This document shows, in pieces, positions 41,988 to 50,463 of a stretch of DNA of 64,000 nt. The notes under the pieces are model-generated. The model was given only the letters and a program-made list of their open reading frames with translations. It was not told the origin of the DNA and did no database searches. A program made the position numbers and the translations under genes. Position 1 is the first letter of the stretch. Each line of letters opens with the position of its first letter. The DNA comes from Brevibacillus choshinensis (GTDB taxonomy: Bacteria; Bacillota; Bacilli; Brevibacillales; Brevibacillaceae): assembly GCF_016811915.1 (NCBI RefSeq), contig NZ_CP069127.1:5404501-5468500 (forward strand). The letters are read 5' to 3'.

Positions 41988-43145
41988 CTACCCTGCATGG
42001 ACTTGATCCTTGCCTTCCGACAGCTTCCTGCGCGCGAATATCACGAACACCAAAGCTGAAATCGCGACGGACCCTGCGCAAACCATAAACAAGACCCCGT
42101 AGCCTGCATACTGGGATACCCAGCCTAGAGCGATCGAGCCCAGCCCGATTCCGAGATCAAACGCCGTCATAAACGATGCAGTCGCGACCCCTCTCTTTTC
42201 TGGATGTGCCAGACGCAGATTGGCTGCCTGAAGCGCTGGCTGTGCGGAACCGAAGCCCAGCCCGTACAGCAGAGCTGCGACAATGACCCCGCCGAGCCCG
42301 CTCGATACGCTCAGCACAATCAGAGAAGCCACCGTGACCACCAAGGACGGAACGATCACGTTCACTTCCCCGAGCCGGTCGGAGAGCTTGCCTGCAAACG
42401 GCCTAGCCAACGTCAGCGCCAGCGCGTACACGAGGAAAAACGTGCCTGAGTTGATCTTGATCGATTCTGCGAATAGCGGCAGGAAGGTCGTAATCCCTCC
42501 GTACGCCACTGCGAGGAAGAAAAGAGCCGACGTAACGGGCAGTACCGATTTCTCGAAAATCTGTATTCGTTTTGTCCCTGCTTTTGGCTGGAACGGAATA
42601 GCAGTTGTGAGCACCAGCAAAAATGCTGCGACAGAAAGACCTGTCGCTAGCAGAAACAGACTGTGGAAAGATCCCTGCTGGATGATCCAGATCCCGAGCA
42701 TCGGTCCAATCGCCATCGCTACCGTCGTCGCCATCCCGAACCATCCCATACCTTCTCCGCGCCGCGAAACCGGGATGATATCTGTGACAGAGGTGCTGAC
42801 CGCTGTTGTAGAGAAAGCCCAGCTGGCTCCATGGAGGATGCGGAGTGCCAGCAGAATCGCAATGCCGCCAATCCGGTCGTACAAATACATCGACAACGTA
42901 AAGAAAACGAGCCCCCAGAGCATGAAGGGACGCCTGCCGTATCGATCGAGCAGCCCCCCGACGAAAGGTCGAAATACGACCGCAGTCAATGTGAATACCC
43001 CAGCCGCCAGTCCGACTTGCGCCTCACTGCCGCCCATTTGTTTGATAAATAGCGGCAGCGTGGGAAGCAGCAAATAAAAGCCTGTAAATAATATCAACAT
43101 CCCCAGCATCATCTGGATGAATGACTTCGTCCATAAACGTTCCAT
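41988..43145 (-). CDS. MFS transporter, PadR-linked
   Basis: 385 residues; AGGAGGG lies before ATG 43145. Twelve membrane segments starting FIQMMLGMLILFTGFYLLLP, with motif A GGLLDRYGRRPFMLWG after helix 2, and VSTSVTDIIPVSRRGEGMGW in the central loop. Resembles YfkF/arabinose-efflux-like MFS pumps. It follows the PadR-type regulator by 57 bases in the same direction, so it is most likely the regulated pump. Confidence 0.87.
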   Translation of the reverse strand: MERLWTKSFIQMMLGMLILFTGFYLLLPTLPLFIKQMGGSEAQVGLAAGVFTLTAVVFRPFVGGLLDRYGRRPFMLWGLVFFTLSMYLYDRIGGIAILLALRILHGASWAFSTTAVSTSVTDIIPVSRRGEGMGWFGMATTVAMAIGPMLGIWIIQQGSFHSLFLLATGLSVAAFLLVLTTAIPFQPKAGTKRIQIFEKSVLPVTSALFFLAVAYGGITTFLPLFAESIKINSGTFFLVYALALTLARPFAGKLSDRLGEVNVIVPSLVVTVASLIVLSVSSGLGGVIVAALLYGLGFGSAQPALQAANLRLAHPEKRGVATASFMTAFDLGIGLGSIALGWVSQYAGYGVLFMVCAGSVAISALVFVIFARRKLSEGKDQVHAG

Positions 43146-43202
43146 TCGTTTTCCCTCCTCAATCGCACGCAGCTCAATGCACCATCGCCCAGCGGTTCCC
43201 CC

Positions 43203-43754
43203 TTACTCCTCCTGAATCTGAACGCGCTCGATCTCTTCTCTTACCCACTGCATGTCGACCTCACCCAGCCGCTTTCGATGATCGAACACCCGCAAGAGCT
43301 GAACGCGCTGCTTTTCCGGCTCCGGCATATTCGCTAAGAGATAGGCTTCAAATTGGGACACGTATCGATAATTTTTCTCCACGATTTGCAAATACTGCTC
43401 CAGGCAATCTAGACGGACTTCTTTTGTAACGTATTGAAAATACACCATTTTGAAGCGGAAAGTGAGCTCTGTCTCTGCTCCCGCGTCGGCATCCAACGGC
43501 GAGGCCATCATCTCGTAGAACTTCTCTCTCCCCGCTTCCGTGATCCCGTATATTTTCCTCGTACGCCCTCCCTTCGTTTCCTCTTCGACCTGCAGATGGA
43601 TCCAGCCCGCTTCCGTCATCCGGGATAGCAGCGGATACAACGTTCCTGAGCTGATTTTCCGTACGAGTCCGACGGCATTTTTCAGAACATCCTGCAGCAT
43701 GTAGCCGTGCTTGTCACCCGTCATCAGCTCTCCCAATACAAACAATTCGTACAA
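43203..43754 (-). CDS. PadR-family transcriptional regulator
   Basis: 183 residues from TTG 43754 (GCGGAGG 8 bases upstream); the frame continues 23 codons further but only through TATA-rich DNA. The N-terminal winged helix reads LYELFVLGELMTGDKHGYML, SSGTLYPLLSRMTEAGWIHL, and GRTRKIYGITEAGREKFYEM, the diagnostic PadR pattern. A C-terminal helical domain of about 85 residues is the Vir_act_alpha_C type. Autoregulation is likely through the palindrome at 43790-43819; the MFS gene is its target. Confidence 0.9.
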   Translation of the reverse strand: MYELFVLGELMTGDKHGYMLQDVLKNAVGLVRKISSGTLYPLLSRMTEAGWIHLQVEEETKGGRTRKIYGITEAGREKFYEMMASPLDADAGAETELTFRFKMVYFQYVTKEVRLDCLEQYLQIVEKNYRYVSQFEAYLLANMPEPEKQRVQLLRVFDHRKRLGEVDMQWVREEIERVQIQEE

Positions 43755-43789
43755 CCCTGTTTCCTCCGCTCTACACTTATATGTCGATT

Positions 43790-43819
43790 CGATATATATA
43801 ATATATATAATATATATCG
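43790..43819. promoter_or_regulatory. Palindrome at the PadR promoter
   Basis: CGATATATAT and ATATATATCG (10 bases each, 43790-43799 and 43810-43819) flank a TA-rich centre, 36 bases before the PadR start. Likely the PadR operator and promoter. Confidence 0.5.
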
Positions 43820-43864
43820 TCACGACTTATTTATCTACCCCATTTTTCCATTTGTGCTGAAGAG

Positions 43865-43916
43865 TACAAAAAGCCATTCACCCATGAGTCGCTTACCCCC
43901 ATGGGTGAATGGCTTT
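43865..43916 (-). terminator. Strong terminator of the small Tyr/Ser/Cys-rich gene
   Basis: A 17-base perfect stem, 43870-43886 with 43900-43916 and a 13-base loop, followed by TTTTT on the minus strand. It lies 32 bases after the stop of the gene at 43949. Confidence 0.85.
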
Positions 43917-43948
43917 CCGAGAATGATCTCATTGAATTCCAGCCCGCA

Positions 43949-44152
43949 CTAGAACCTCCGACAGCACCAAGGTGGACAAAATCTGCAAAATTCAGGACAA
44001 CGACGCCTACGATCTCGCCCCTGTCCGAAGCCCGATTCAGGCGGCGGATACCCTGGCCTTTGAGACGGAGAAGAATACGAGGATGGGTAGTAGGCAGATT
44101 GGTTGTAAGACGAAGATTGGGATGACGACCAATATGGACTTGGATTATACAT
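43949..44152 (-). CDS. Small Ser/Tyr/Pro-rich protein with Cys-Arg tail, coat-like
   Basis: 67 residues from ATG 44152; GAGGG lies 7 bases upstream. The N-terminal 40 residues are Ser/Tyr/Pro rich (MYNPSPYWSSSQSSSYNQSA), followed by a basic Cys-rich tail, RRRRCPEFCRFCPPWCCRRF, with five cysteines. The composition resembles small spore coat or cross-linkable envelope proteins. A dedicated binding site and terminator support it as a gene, but another open frame crosses the same bases, so confidence is moderate. Confidence 0.5.
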   Translation of the reverse strand: MYNPSPYWSSSQSSSYNQSAYYPSSYSSPSQRPGYPPPESGFGQGRDRRRRCPEFCRFCPPWCCRRF

Positions 44153-44278
44153 GCTGTCGCCCTCTTTCCTTGTAAAATTTGGATGACTATATGTGTATAT
44201 GCAGGGGAACATTCACCCGCATAGACGAGTAACATCCCAGAGGGCCAAAATAAGGTATCAACCTACGCCCTTTCCTCC

Positions 44279-44605
44279 TCAGCCATGAGCGCCTCCTCCC
44301 AGGTTCAGCAGGACACACCCTCCGATAATCAGCGCAATGGCAATGACTTTTTTCACCGTAAGTGCGTCGTGAAACACGATAACGCCAATCACCGCGACTA
44401 TCGCCGTTCCCAGCCCCGACCAGATCGCATAAGCCGTTCCGACTTCCATTTCCTTTAGCGCGAGACTCAGCGATGAGAAGCAAAGAATATATAACACAAA
44501 CATCATCACCGTGGGAATCGGCTTGCTCAGCCCTTCAGACAGCTTCATAGATGTAGTGCCGGCCACCTCAAACACAATCGCCAGCAGCAAATAAACCCAA
44601 TGCAT
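44279..44605 (-). CDS. Small multidrug resistance (SMR) family transporter
   Basis: 108 residues from ATG 44605, four membrane helices. Starts HWVYLLLAIVFEVAGTTSMK, containing the essential Glu in helix 1, then LSLALKEMEVGTAYAIWSGLG, the SMR signature with Tyr and Trp, and a Gly-rich final helix. SMR proteins exchange protons for quaternary cations or guanidinium. No guanidine riboswitch is evident upstream. Single gene, without the paired partner seen in some EbrAB-type SMRs. Confidence 0.88.
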   Translation of the reverse strand: MHWVYLLLAIVFEVAGTTSMKLSEGLSKPIPTVMMFVLYILCFSSLSLALKEMEVGTAYAIWSGLGTAIVAVIGVIVFHDALTVKKVIAIALIIGGCVLLNLGGGAHG

Positions 44606-44733
44606 GTTCTCCCCACTCCCCATTTTCTTCCATGTTTACATATATGGTGTTTTCCATTATGTCAAAACTCCACCTATCCAACCATACACGAATTCGGTAT
44701 GATGTTAAAAAAAAATGGTAGGTGGATTTCCCC

Positions 44734-45309
44734 ATGTCAATTCCAGAATCAGCACAAAAACCCGTGCGTTTTTTAGAAGGAGAACGCGTCTATTTGCGTC
44801 CGATCGGATTGGACGATACAGACTGGTACTTCCGTTCCCTTTACAATCGCGAGAGTCGCCGTCTCACAGGCACCCAAAAGCATTATTCACGCGAGCAAAT
44901 CCAGCAGTATATCGAGAGCAAGGCGCAGGATTCCTCCAGTGTGCTGCTGCTCATTGCACAGCGTGACAACGACCGGGTAATCGGAGATATTCAGATCGGC
45001 GCGATCGATACCTTCAACCGAAACGCCTATCTCCGCATTGCCATCGACCAGCAGGAGAACCAAGGAAAGGGCTTTGGCAGCGAAGCCATTCGCCTCATGC
45101 TGGATTACGGATTTGGCATTCTGAACCTCCATCGGATCGAGCTCAATGTCTTTGCCTACAACGAACGGGCCGTCCATACGTATGAAAAACTCGGTTTTCA
45201 GCGGGAAGGTGTGCAGCGTCAAGCGCTCTATTACGATCACGCCTATCACGACTCGATTCTCATGTCGATGCTGGCAGAGGAGTATCGGGCAAAATACCTC
45301 CGTTCATAG
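44734..45309 (+). CDS. GNAT acetyltransferase (RimJ/RimL type)
   Basis: 191 residues from ATG 44734 with AGGTGG 8 bases upstream. GNAT fold with RVYLRPIGLDDTDWYFRSLY, an acetyl-CoA P-loop QENQGKGFGSEAIRLMLDYG, LHRIELNVFAYNERAVHTYE and KLGFQREGVQRQALYYDHAY. Likely acetylates an amine or peptide; close relatives are spermidine and protein N-acetyltransferases. Upstream gene of a two-gene unit with the hydrolase after it (16-base gap). Confidence 0.88.
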   Translation: MSIPESAQKPVRFLEGERVYLRPIGLDDTDWYFRSLYNRESRRLTGTQKHYSREQIQQYIESKAQDSSSVLLLIAQRDNDRVIGDIQIGAIDTFNRNAYLRIAIDQQENQGKGFGSEAIRLMLDYGFGILNLHRIELNVFAYNERAVHTYEKLGFQREGVQRQALYYDHAYHDSILMSMLAEEYRAKYLRS

Positions 45310-45325
45310 AAAGAGGCGACACACC

Positions 45326-46648
45326 ATGAATACACTCTCCGCCTTGGAAGATTACCTGAAAGGGTACGCTGAGCGCGGTTCCTTTAACGGTGCCCTGCTT
45401 CTCGCCAAGGACAATGAAGTCCTCCTGCAAAAAGCGATGGGCTATGCAAGCCATGAATACGGCGTGAAAAACACCACCAAAACCAAGTTCCGAATCGGCT
45501 CCATCACCAAGGGCTTCACCGCGATGGCGCTCTTGATTCTTTGCGAAAAAGGCCTGGTTCGTCTAGAAGATCCGATCCAACTCTACTTGGAAGACTTCGT
45601 CTACGAGGAGCCCGTGACCATTCATCACCTGCTCACCCACACTTCAGGAATTCCGAACTTCACGAGCCATCCGAGCTACTGGGCCACTACCATGAGATTG
45701 CCCACCACGCTCCAGCAAACGGTTCAGTCCATTGCCCGTATGCCACTAGAATTTGCGCCGGGGACTCACTATCAGTACTCCAATTCCGGGTACATCCTGT
45801 TGACCGCCATTATTGAAAAAGTGTCCGCAGTCTCCTATTCCAGCTTTTTGCAAGAGCACATCTGGCTCCCTCTAGGGATGCTGGACACGGGCTGTGAGGA
45901 AAGCCGCTCCGTGATCAAAGGGCTGGCGACTGGATACACCGTTTGGGAAGAGTACATCCATACCGAATACATCGATATGACCATCCCGAGAGGAGCTTAC
46001 GGCATGTATTCGACCGTTGAGGACTTGTGGAAATGGGACCAAGCCCTGTATACGGAGCAGCTTGTTTCGGCAGAGTGGATCGACAAAATGTTTACACCGT
46101 ACGCAGATCACTACGGATATGGCTGGGCCATCCACCATTCTGGCGGGAGAAAGATCACTAGCCACTTCGGAGATATTAACGGTTTTCAAAGCGATCTGTA
46201 CCGCAGTGTGGATGACCGCCTCGTCGTCATCGCTCTGAGTAACGTAAACCTGACTCCTGTCACAAAGATCACGAGGGATATGGCTAAAGTCGCATGGGGA
46301 GAGCCAGTCGAATTCCTGTCTCGAAAGAATGGATTTCTTCAGGAAACGGCAGACGCAATCACGCAAAGCACCGGGACCTACATCGCCCCCTCCAACGAAG
46401 GTATGCGTGTAGAAATCACAGCTGAACCCCATGGAATCTTTGTTACCCATCCCAAAATGTACGGAGTCCCCTACAAATTTCCCTTGCGTCTCGCGGCACA
46501 CACGGCGGAATACGTGGAGTGGGCGGCTGATATGGTCAACGAAACGTTTCAAGTATTCGTATCCACCGATCAGAAAGGCTGCGACCTGCTGTTTACAGAT
46601 GAATTCGGAAAGACAGAAAAGCTTTTCGCCGCAGCAAAAAGGAGCTGA
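45326..46648 (+). CDS. Serine hydrolase, beta-lactamase class C fold
   Basis: 440 residues from ATG 45326 (AAAGAGG upstream). Conserved SxxK in GSITKGFTAM (Ser about residue 61), YxN in YQYSNSGYI (about 153), and the third motif HSGG in AIHHSGGRKITSHFGD. No signal peptide is evident, so it is cytoplasmic, typical of esterase/peptidase members rather than secreted beta-lactamases. A beta-barrel C-terminal domain follows at about residue 345. Co-oriented with the GNAT gene; a linked biosynthetic or detoxification role is possible but unproven. Confidence 0.85.
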   Translation: MNTLSALEDYLKGYAERGSFNGALLLAKDNEVLLQKAMGYASHEYGVKNTTKTKFRIGSITKGFTAMALLILCEKGLVRLEDPIQLYLEDFVYEEPVTIHHLLTHTSGIPNFTSHPSYWATTMRLPTTLQQTVQSIARMPLEFAPGTHYQYSNSGYILLTAIIEKVSAVSYSSFLQEHIWLPLGMLDTGCEESRSVIKGLATGYTVWEEYIHTEYIDMTIPRGAYGMYSTVEDLWKWDQALYTEQLVSAEWIDKMFTPYADHYGYGWAIHHSGGRKITSHFGDINGFQSDLYRSVDDRLVVIALSNVNLTPVTKITRDMAKVAWGEPVEFLSRKNGFLQETADAITQSTGTYIAPSNEGMRVEITAEPHGIFVTHPKMYGVPYKFPLRLAAHTAEYVEWAADMVNETFQVFVSTDQKGCDLLFTDEFGKTEKLFAAAKRS

Positions 46649-46666
46649 TCCCATTCAGCTCCTTTT

Positions 46667-48025
46667 TCACAGCATTCCGCGCATCTCTTCCTTTGCTTCC
46701 AGACGCTCGATGCGTTTTTGAAAAGCCTGCGCTTCGGCCTTTGAACGGTTGCGCAGCAGGCTCCCTCGCTTCTTCCATTGCTCATAGGCGAGTCGCGTGT
46801 AGTGCAGGGCTTTCTCCCAATCCTTCAGCTGATGCTCATACAGCTTCGCCGCCTCGATGTAGACTTCTTCCGGCACATGCCCAGGTGACTCCATGCACGA
46901 TTCCCAGATATGCAAGGCACGTTTCCAATCCTTTTGCTTTTTGTACAGATGACCGACGGCGAGCTTGGCCCGGACATTCCAGGGATGGTCGCTGTGGGCA
47001 ACAGTCAAATACGCCTGCAGCGCTGTTTCCCCATCGCCCAGCGCATCGTACCAGCGCGCGATTTCATAGCGCTCCTCCTGGGACACCTCTTCCCTCTGAT
47101 GCAGGAGAAGCAAGCGGGAGACGTGGATGTAGAGGGTAATCAGCGACAGAACGTCGATTTCGTTGTGCTTCAGCACACCTTCGATCACGTCCGGGTCTTT
47201 GGAGTGGAGGAAGTCAAAATAACGGACAGGAGCCAAATAGCCGGGCAAATCGTCCTCCCGATACACATTCAGCTTTTCCTGCTCGATGATCGCAAGACGG
47301 CACGACTCCAGCTCGTCCTTCCACAATCTCCTCGCGCCATGCAGCAAATCCAGATGCCCAAACGTCGGCAGCGCCTGCACCTGATCGCGGATCAACGTAT
47401 GCCGGGTCCGCACCTGCGGCCAGTCAAACGATTTGCCATTGAAGGTCACCAGGTGAGACGACTGCTTGGCCTGCTCCAAAAACGAATGGTACAGCGTCAC
47501 TTCCGCGGTAGGAGCCGACAAGAAATGCTGGCGAACGACCACTTCTTCTCCCTCTAAGCGACTGTACCCCAGCAAGAAGACCGTGTTTCCCGCTCCGCCT
47601 GACAAACCTGTCGTCTCCGTGTCAAAAAACAGCAGATCCTCCGCCCGTCTTCCAGCCGAAGACAGAGGATGCTGCCTGCCAGACGCCTCCCACGCAGCGA
47701 TCGTATCATGCAGCTGGGCAAAGGAGTACGCTCCATGCTGCTGACGGAGCGGATAGCGGACTTCACGGATCATGACGTGCTCATCTTCCCACACATAAGG
47801 ACTCGCCTGCATCCTCTGCCATCGTTCGGCAAACGGAATGACAGGCTGCGCGGCTTGCTCGACTGGCTGTACCGCCTGTTCAGCCGTATCCTTCGCATCC
47901 ACCGCTTCTGCTGACTCGTTGGACTGTGCCGATCGTTCAGGCCCCTGAGTTCCCAGGTCCTTGCTCTTGTCCGCCTCCAGAGACAGATGCCCCTTCATCC
48001 GCTGCAGCTTGGATTTAAGAGACAT
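46667..48025 (-). CDS. mrfB: MrfB-like (YprB) 3'-5' exonuclease
   Basis: 452 residues; AGGAGG precedes ATG 48025. An RNase H-fold exonuclease domain with DLLFFDTETTGLSGGAGNTV (DEDD-type first acidic residues, about 130), HLVTFNGKSFDWPQVRTRHT and KHNEIDVLSLITLY, followed by C-terminal TPR-like helices (residues about 310-430). In B. subtilis MrfB works with MrfA to repair mitomycin C damage independently of UvrABC. Its start lies 11 bases within mrfA, so the two are coupled. Confidence 0.88.
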   Translation of the reverse strand: MSLKSKLQRMKGHLSLEADKSKDLGTQGPERSAQSNESAEAVDAKDTAEQAVQPVEQAAQPVIPFAERWQRMQASPYVWEDEHVMIREVRYPLRQQHGAYSFAQLHDTIAAWEASGRQHPLSSAGRRAEDLLFFDTETTGLSGGAGNTVFLLGYSRLEGEEVVVRQHFLSAPTAEVTLYHSFLEQAKQSSHLVTFNGKSFDWPQVRTRHTLIRDQVQALPTFGHLDLLHGARRLWKDELESCRLAIIEQEKLNVYREDDLPGYLAPVRYFDFLHSKDPDVIEGVLKHNEIDVLSLITLYIHVSRLLLLHQREEVSQEERYEIARWYDALGDGETALQAYLTVAHSDHPWNVRAKLAVGHLYKKQKDWKRALHIWESCMESPGHVPEEVYIEAAKLYEHQLKDWEKALHYTRLAYEQWKKRGSLLRNRSKAEAQAFQKRIERLEAKEEMRGML

Positions 48026-50297
48026 ACGCGCTGCCTCCTTGGGCGACCCGCAAGAGTGTCAACGCCAGCTCCTTGCTGCCGTCATCCGTCGCTCCGACAC
48101 AAGATGGACAGCCTGTTTCGCATGGGCACGAGACGATCATCCGCTCCGCTTGAGAGAGGATCGTCCTCATCTCTTTGTAGACCTGTTCAGACAACCCGAT
48201 GCCTCCCGGATAGCGGTCATACAAGAAGATCGTCGGCTCCTGGGAATGCACCGCCTTGCGCTGCGGAATGACATGCAGGTCCATCGGGTCGCACATGACG
48301 AACAGCGGAGCCACGTGCTGGAGCACATGAGCCAGGCCCACCAGCCCCCGCTCCACATCCTCTGTCCCGATTTCCGCCAGCAGCGTATCCGAAAAGGCGA
48401 TCCAAGCGGCATTCGTGTGCAGCTCTTCCTCCGGCAAATGAATCGGACCGGAGCCGATATTTTCATGGGTCTCAAACTTGATTTTCTTGAAGATCGTCGC
48501 CATCGCATGGACGGACACCTCCCCGTACGCAAAGGAGCTCTGACCTTCGCGGCGGTATTGGTCCTGCTCCAGCACTTTCAGCTGAACAGCCAAATTGGCA
48601 TCCGTGTAATAATCGACGGAAACTTCCCGGACGTACGCCTTCTTTTCCTCGTAGTCGAGCTTTTCCACCTGATACTGCGTCCCTTGGTGCAGGTAGATTG
48701 CTTCCTCGTGCAGCAGCGTCATCGAGCTGAACCGGTCCATTTCCCCGATGACCCGTTCATTGCCGCGCTCGCTGATGTCGATGATGACTACATTTTCCTG
48801 CGAGGCAGACCGCAGACTGATGTTGTGCGCCGGGAACGAGTCGTTCATCCAGAACCATTTGCCTTTGGAATGATGCAGGACCTGCTCCTCCGTCAAAAAT
48901 TCCAGAATCTCCACGATCTCCGCGCTGCCGAACTGATCGCCCTCACGAAACGGCAGCTCGTACGCGGCGCACTTCAAGTGATCGACGAGGATGATCAGAT
49001 TGTCCGGGTTGATCCTTGCTGTCTCCGGACTTCGGTCAAAGAAGTACTCCGGGTGAGAAATGACGTACTGATCGAGCGGCGTAGAGCTGCCGACCATGAC
49101 GACGACAGACTCGCCCTGCCTTCTTCCCGCCCGGCCTGCCTGCTGCCATGTGCTGGCGACCGATCCTGGGTAGCCGGTGATCACACAGGCTTGCAGCTGC
49201 CCGATATCGACTCCCAGCTCCAGGGCATTCGTGCTGACGACCCCCATGATGTCGCCATTGCGCAAGCCCCGCTCGATTTCCCTGCGCTGGCTTGGCAGAT
49301 ACCCGCCGCGATAGCCCTGAATCGTCTTGGGGCCGAGCTTTCTCTTGATCAATTCCTGCAGGTACGTGAGCAGGATCTCCACGCGGACGCGGCTGCGGGC
49401 AAACAGAATCGTCTGGATGCCATTCACGAGAAACTGCTCGGTAATGTCGCGAGCTTCCAATGTGGCACTGCGCCTGATGTTCAGCTGGCGATTGACTACC
49501 GGCGGATTGTAGAACAGAAAATGCTTGATGCCAGCTGGGGCACCGTTGTTGTCCACCAGCTCCATCCGCTCTTCCGTCAGCTGCTCCGCGAGCTCCTTGG
49601 GATTCGCGATCGTGGCGGACGTGCAAATAAACTGGGGATGGCTGCCATAAAAGGCACAAATCCGCTTCAGGCGGCGAATGACATTGGCGACGTGACTGCC
49701 GAACACGCCGCGGTATGTATGCAGCTCGTCAATGACGACGTATTTCAGATGCTCAAAAAAGGATACCCACTTGGTGTGGTGAGGCAGGATGGCCGAGTGC
49801 AGCATATCGGGATTGGTAATGACGATATTCCCTGCCTTGCGCACCATCTGCCGGATGTTGGCTGGCGTGTCTCCATCGTACGTCTCTGATTTGATGGACA
49901 GCCCCATCTCGGTGATCAGCTCGTGCAGCTCGCTCTTTTGATCCTGTGCCAGCGCTTTGGTCGGAAACAAATAAAGCGCCCGCGCCTGTGAATCCTCCGA
50001 CAAGGTCTGGATGATCGGCAAGTGATAGCACATGCTTTTTCCCGATGCGGTCGGGGTCACTGCCACGATGCTTTTGCCTTCGCGCACATGGCGAAAGGAA
50101 GTTTCCTGATGCGTATATAAAGAAGAAATGCCCCGCTTTTCAAGGGCTCCTCGGATTCGTACATCCAGCTGGCTAGGAAAAGGCACCGTTTTGGCCTCTC
50201 GCGCCGGGATTGTTCTCCAGTGCGCGATATTGGACAGGAATCGCTCATCCTGCCGAAAGCTATCGAGAATCTCGGTCATGCTTTTTTTCATTTTCAT
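48015..50297 (-). CDS. mrfA: MrfA-like (YprA) DEAD/DEAH-box DNA helicase
   Basis: 760 residues from ATG 50297, in phase with an AAGAAGG site. Walker A TPTASGKS at residues 81-88, DELH box (VVIDELHTYRGVFG), SAT motif (ICTSATIANP), a helicase C domain with ALELGVDIGQLQACVITG and QQAGRAGRR, and a C-terminal DUF1998 zinc domain CPCETGCPSCVG (four cysteines). It is the helicase partner of the MrfB exonuclease in the mitomycin repair pathway of B. subtilis. Confidence 0.9.
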   Translation of the reverse strand: MKMKKSMTEILDSFRQDERFLSNIAHWRTIPAREAKTVPFPSQLDVRIRGALEKRGISSLYTHQETSFRHVREGKSIVAVTPTASGKSMCYHLPIIQTLSEDSQARALYLFPTKALAQDQKSELHELITEMGLSIKSETYDGDTPANIRQMVRKAGNIVITNPDMLHSAILPHHTKWVSFFEHLKYVVIDELHTYRGVFGSHVANVIRRLKRICAFYGSHPQFICTSATIANPKELAEQLTEERMELVDNNGAPAGIKHFLFYNPPVVNRQLNIRRSATLEARDITEQFLVNGIQTILFARSRVRVEILLTYLQELIKRKLGPKTIQGYRGGYLPSQRREIERGLRNGDIMGVVSTNALELGVDIGQLQACVITGYPGSVASTWQQAGRAGRRQGESVVVMVGSSTPLDQYVISHPEYFFDRSPETARINPDNLIILVDHLKCAAYELPFREGDQFGSAEIVEILEFLTEEQVLHHSKGKWFWMNDSFPAHNISLRSASQENVVIIDISERGNERVIGEMDRFSSMTLLHEEAIYLHQGTQYQVEKLDYEEKKAYVREVSVDYYTDANLAVQLKVLEQDQYRREGQSSFAYGEVSVHAMATIFKKIKFETHENIGSGPIHLPEEELHTNAAWIAFSDTLLAEIGTEDVERGLVGLAHVLQHVAPLFVMCDPMDLHVIPQRKAVHSQEPTIFLYDRYPGGIGLSEQVYKEMRTILSQAERMIVSCPCETGCPSCVGATDDGSKELALTLLRVAQGGSAYVS

Positions 50298-50463
50298 CGA
50301 CATCACCTTCTTTGATTCAATTTTACGAATGGATGTTCGTGATGTAAATGAATTTATTCTGGATAAACCACACTCGTTTATGTATAATCAGACACTGTAT
50401 GCAACGGCCCCGACTTTTCTGCAAGGGGAAAGTCAATAATCTGCGAAAAAGTGAGGTAACATC

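Noticed and set aside
43831..44235. Alternative minus-strand frame of 134 codons over the small Tyr/Ser/Cys-rich gene
   Set aside because: No ribosome binding site at a suitable position and it would run through the terminator hairpin; the shorter frame has both a site and a terminator after it.
44606..44733. Guanidine (ykkC-type) riboswitch expected upstream of an SMR pump
   Set aside because: The divergent gap is short and AT-rich and shows no ykkC-like conserved core.
47961..49889. Long plus-strand open frame of 642 codons opposite mrfA
   Set aside because: It is antisense to a gene with clear helicase motifs; the translation has no domain pattern and no ribosome binding site.
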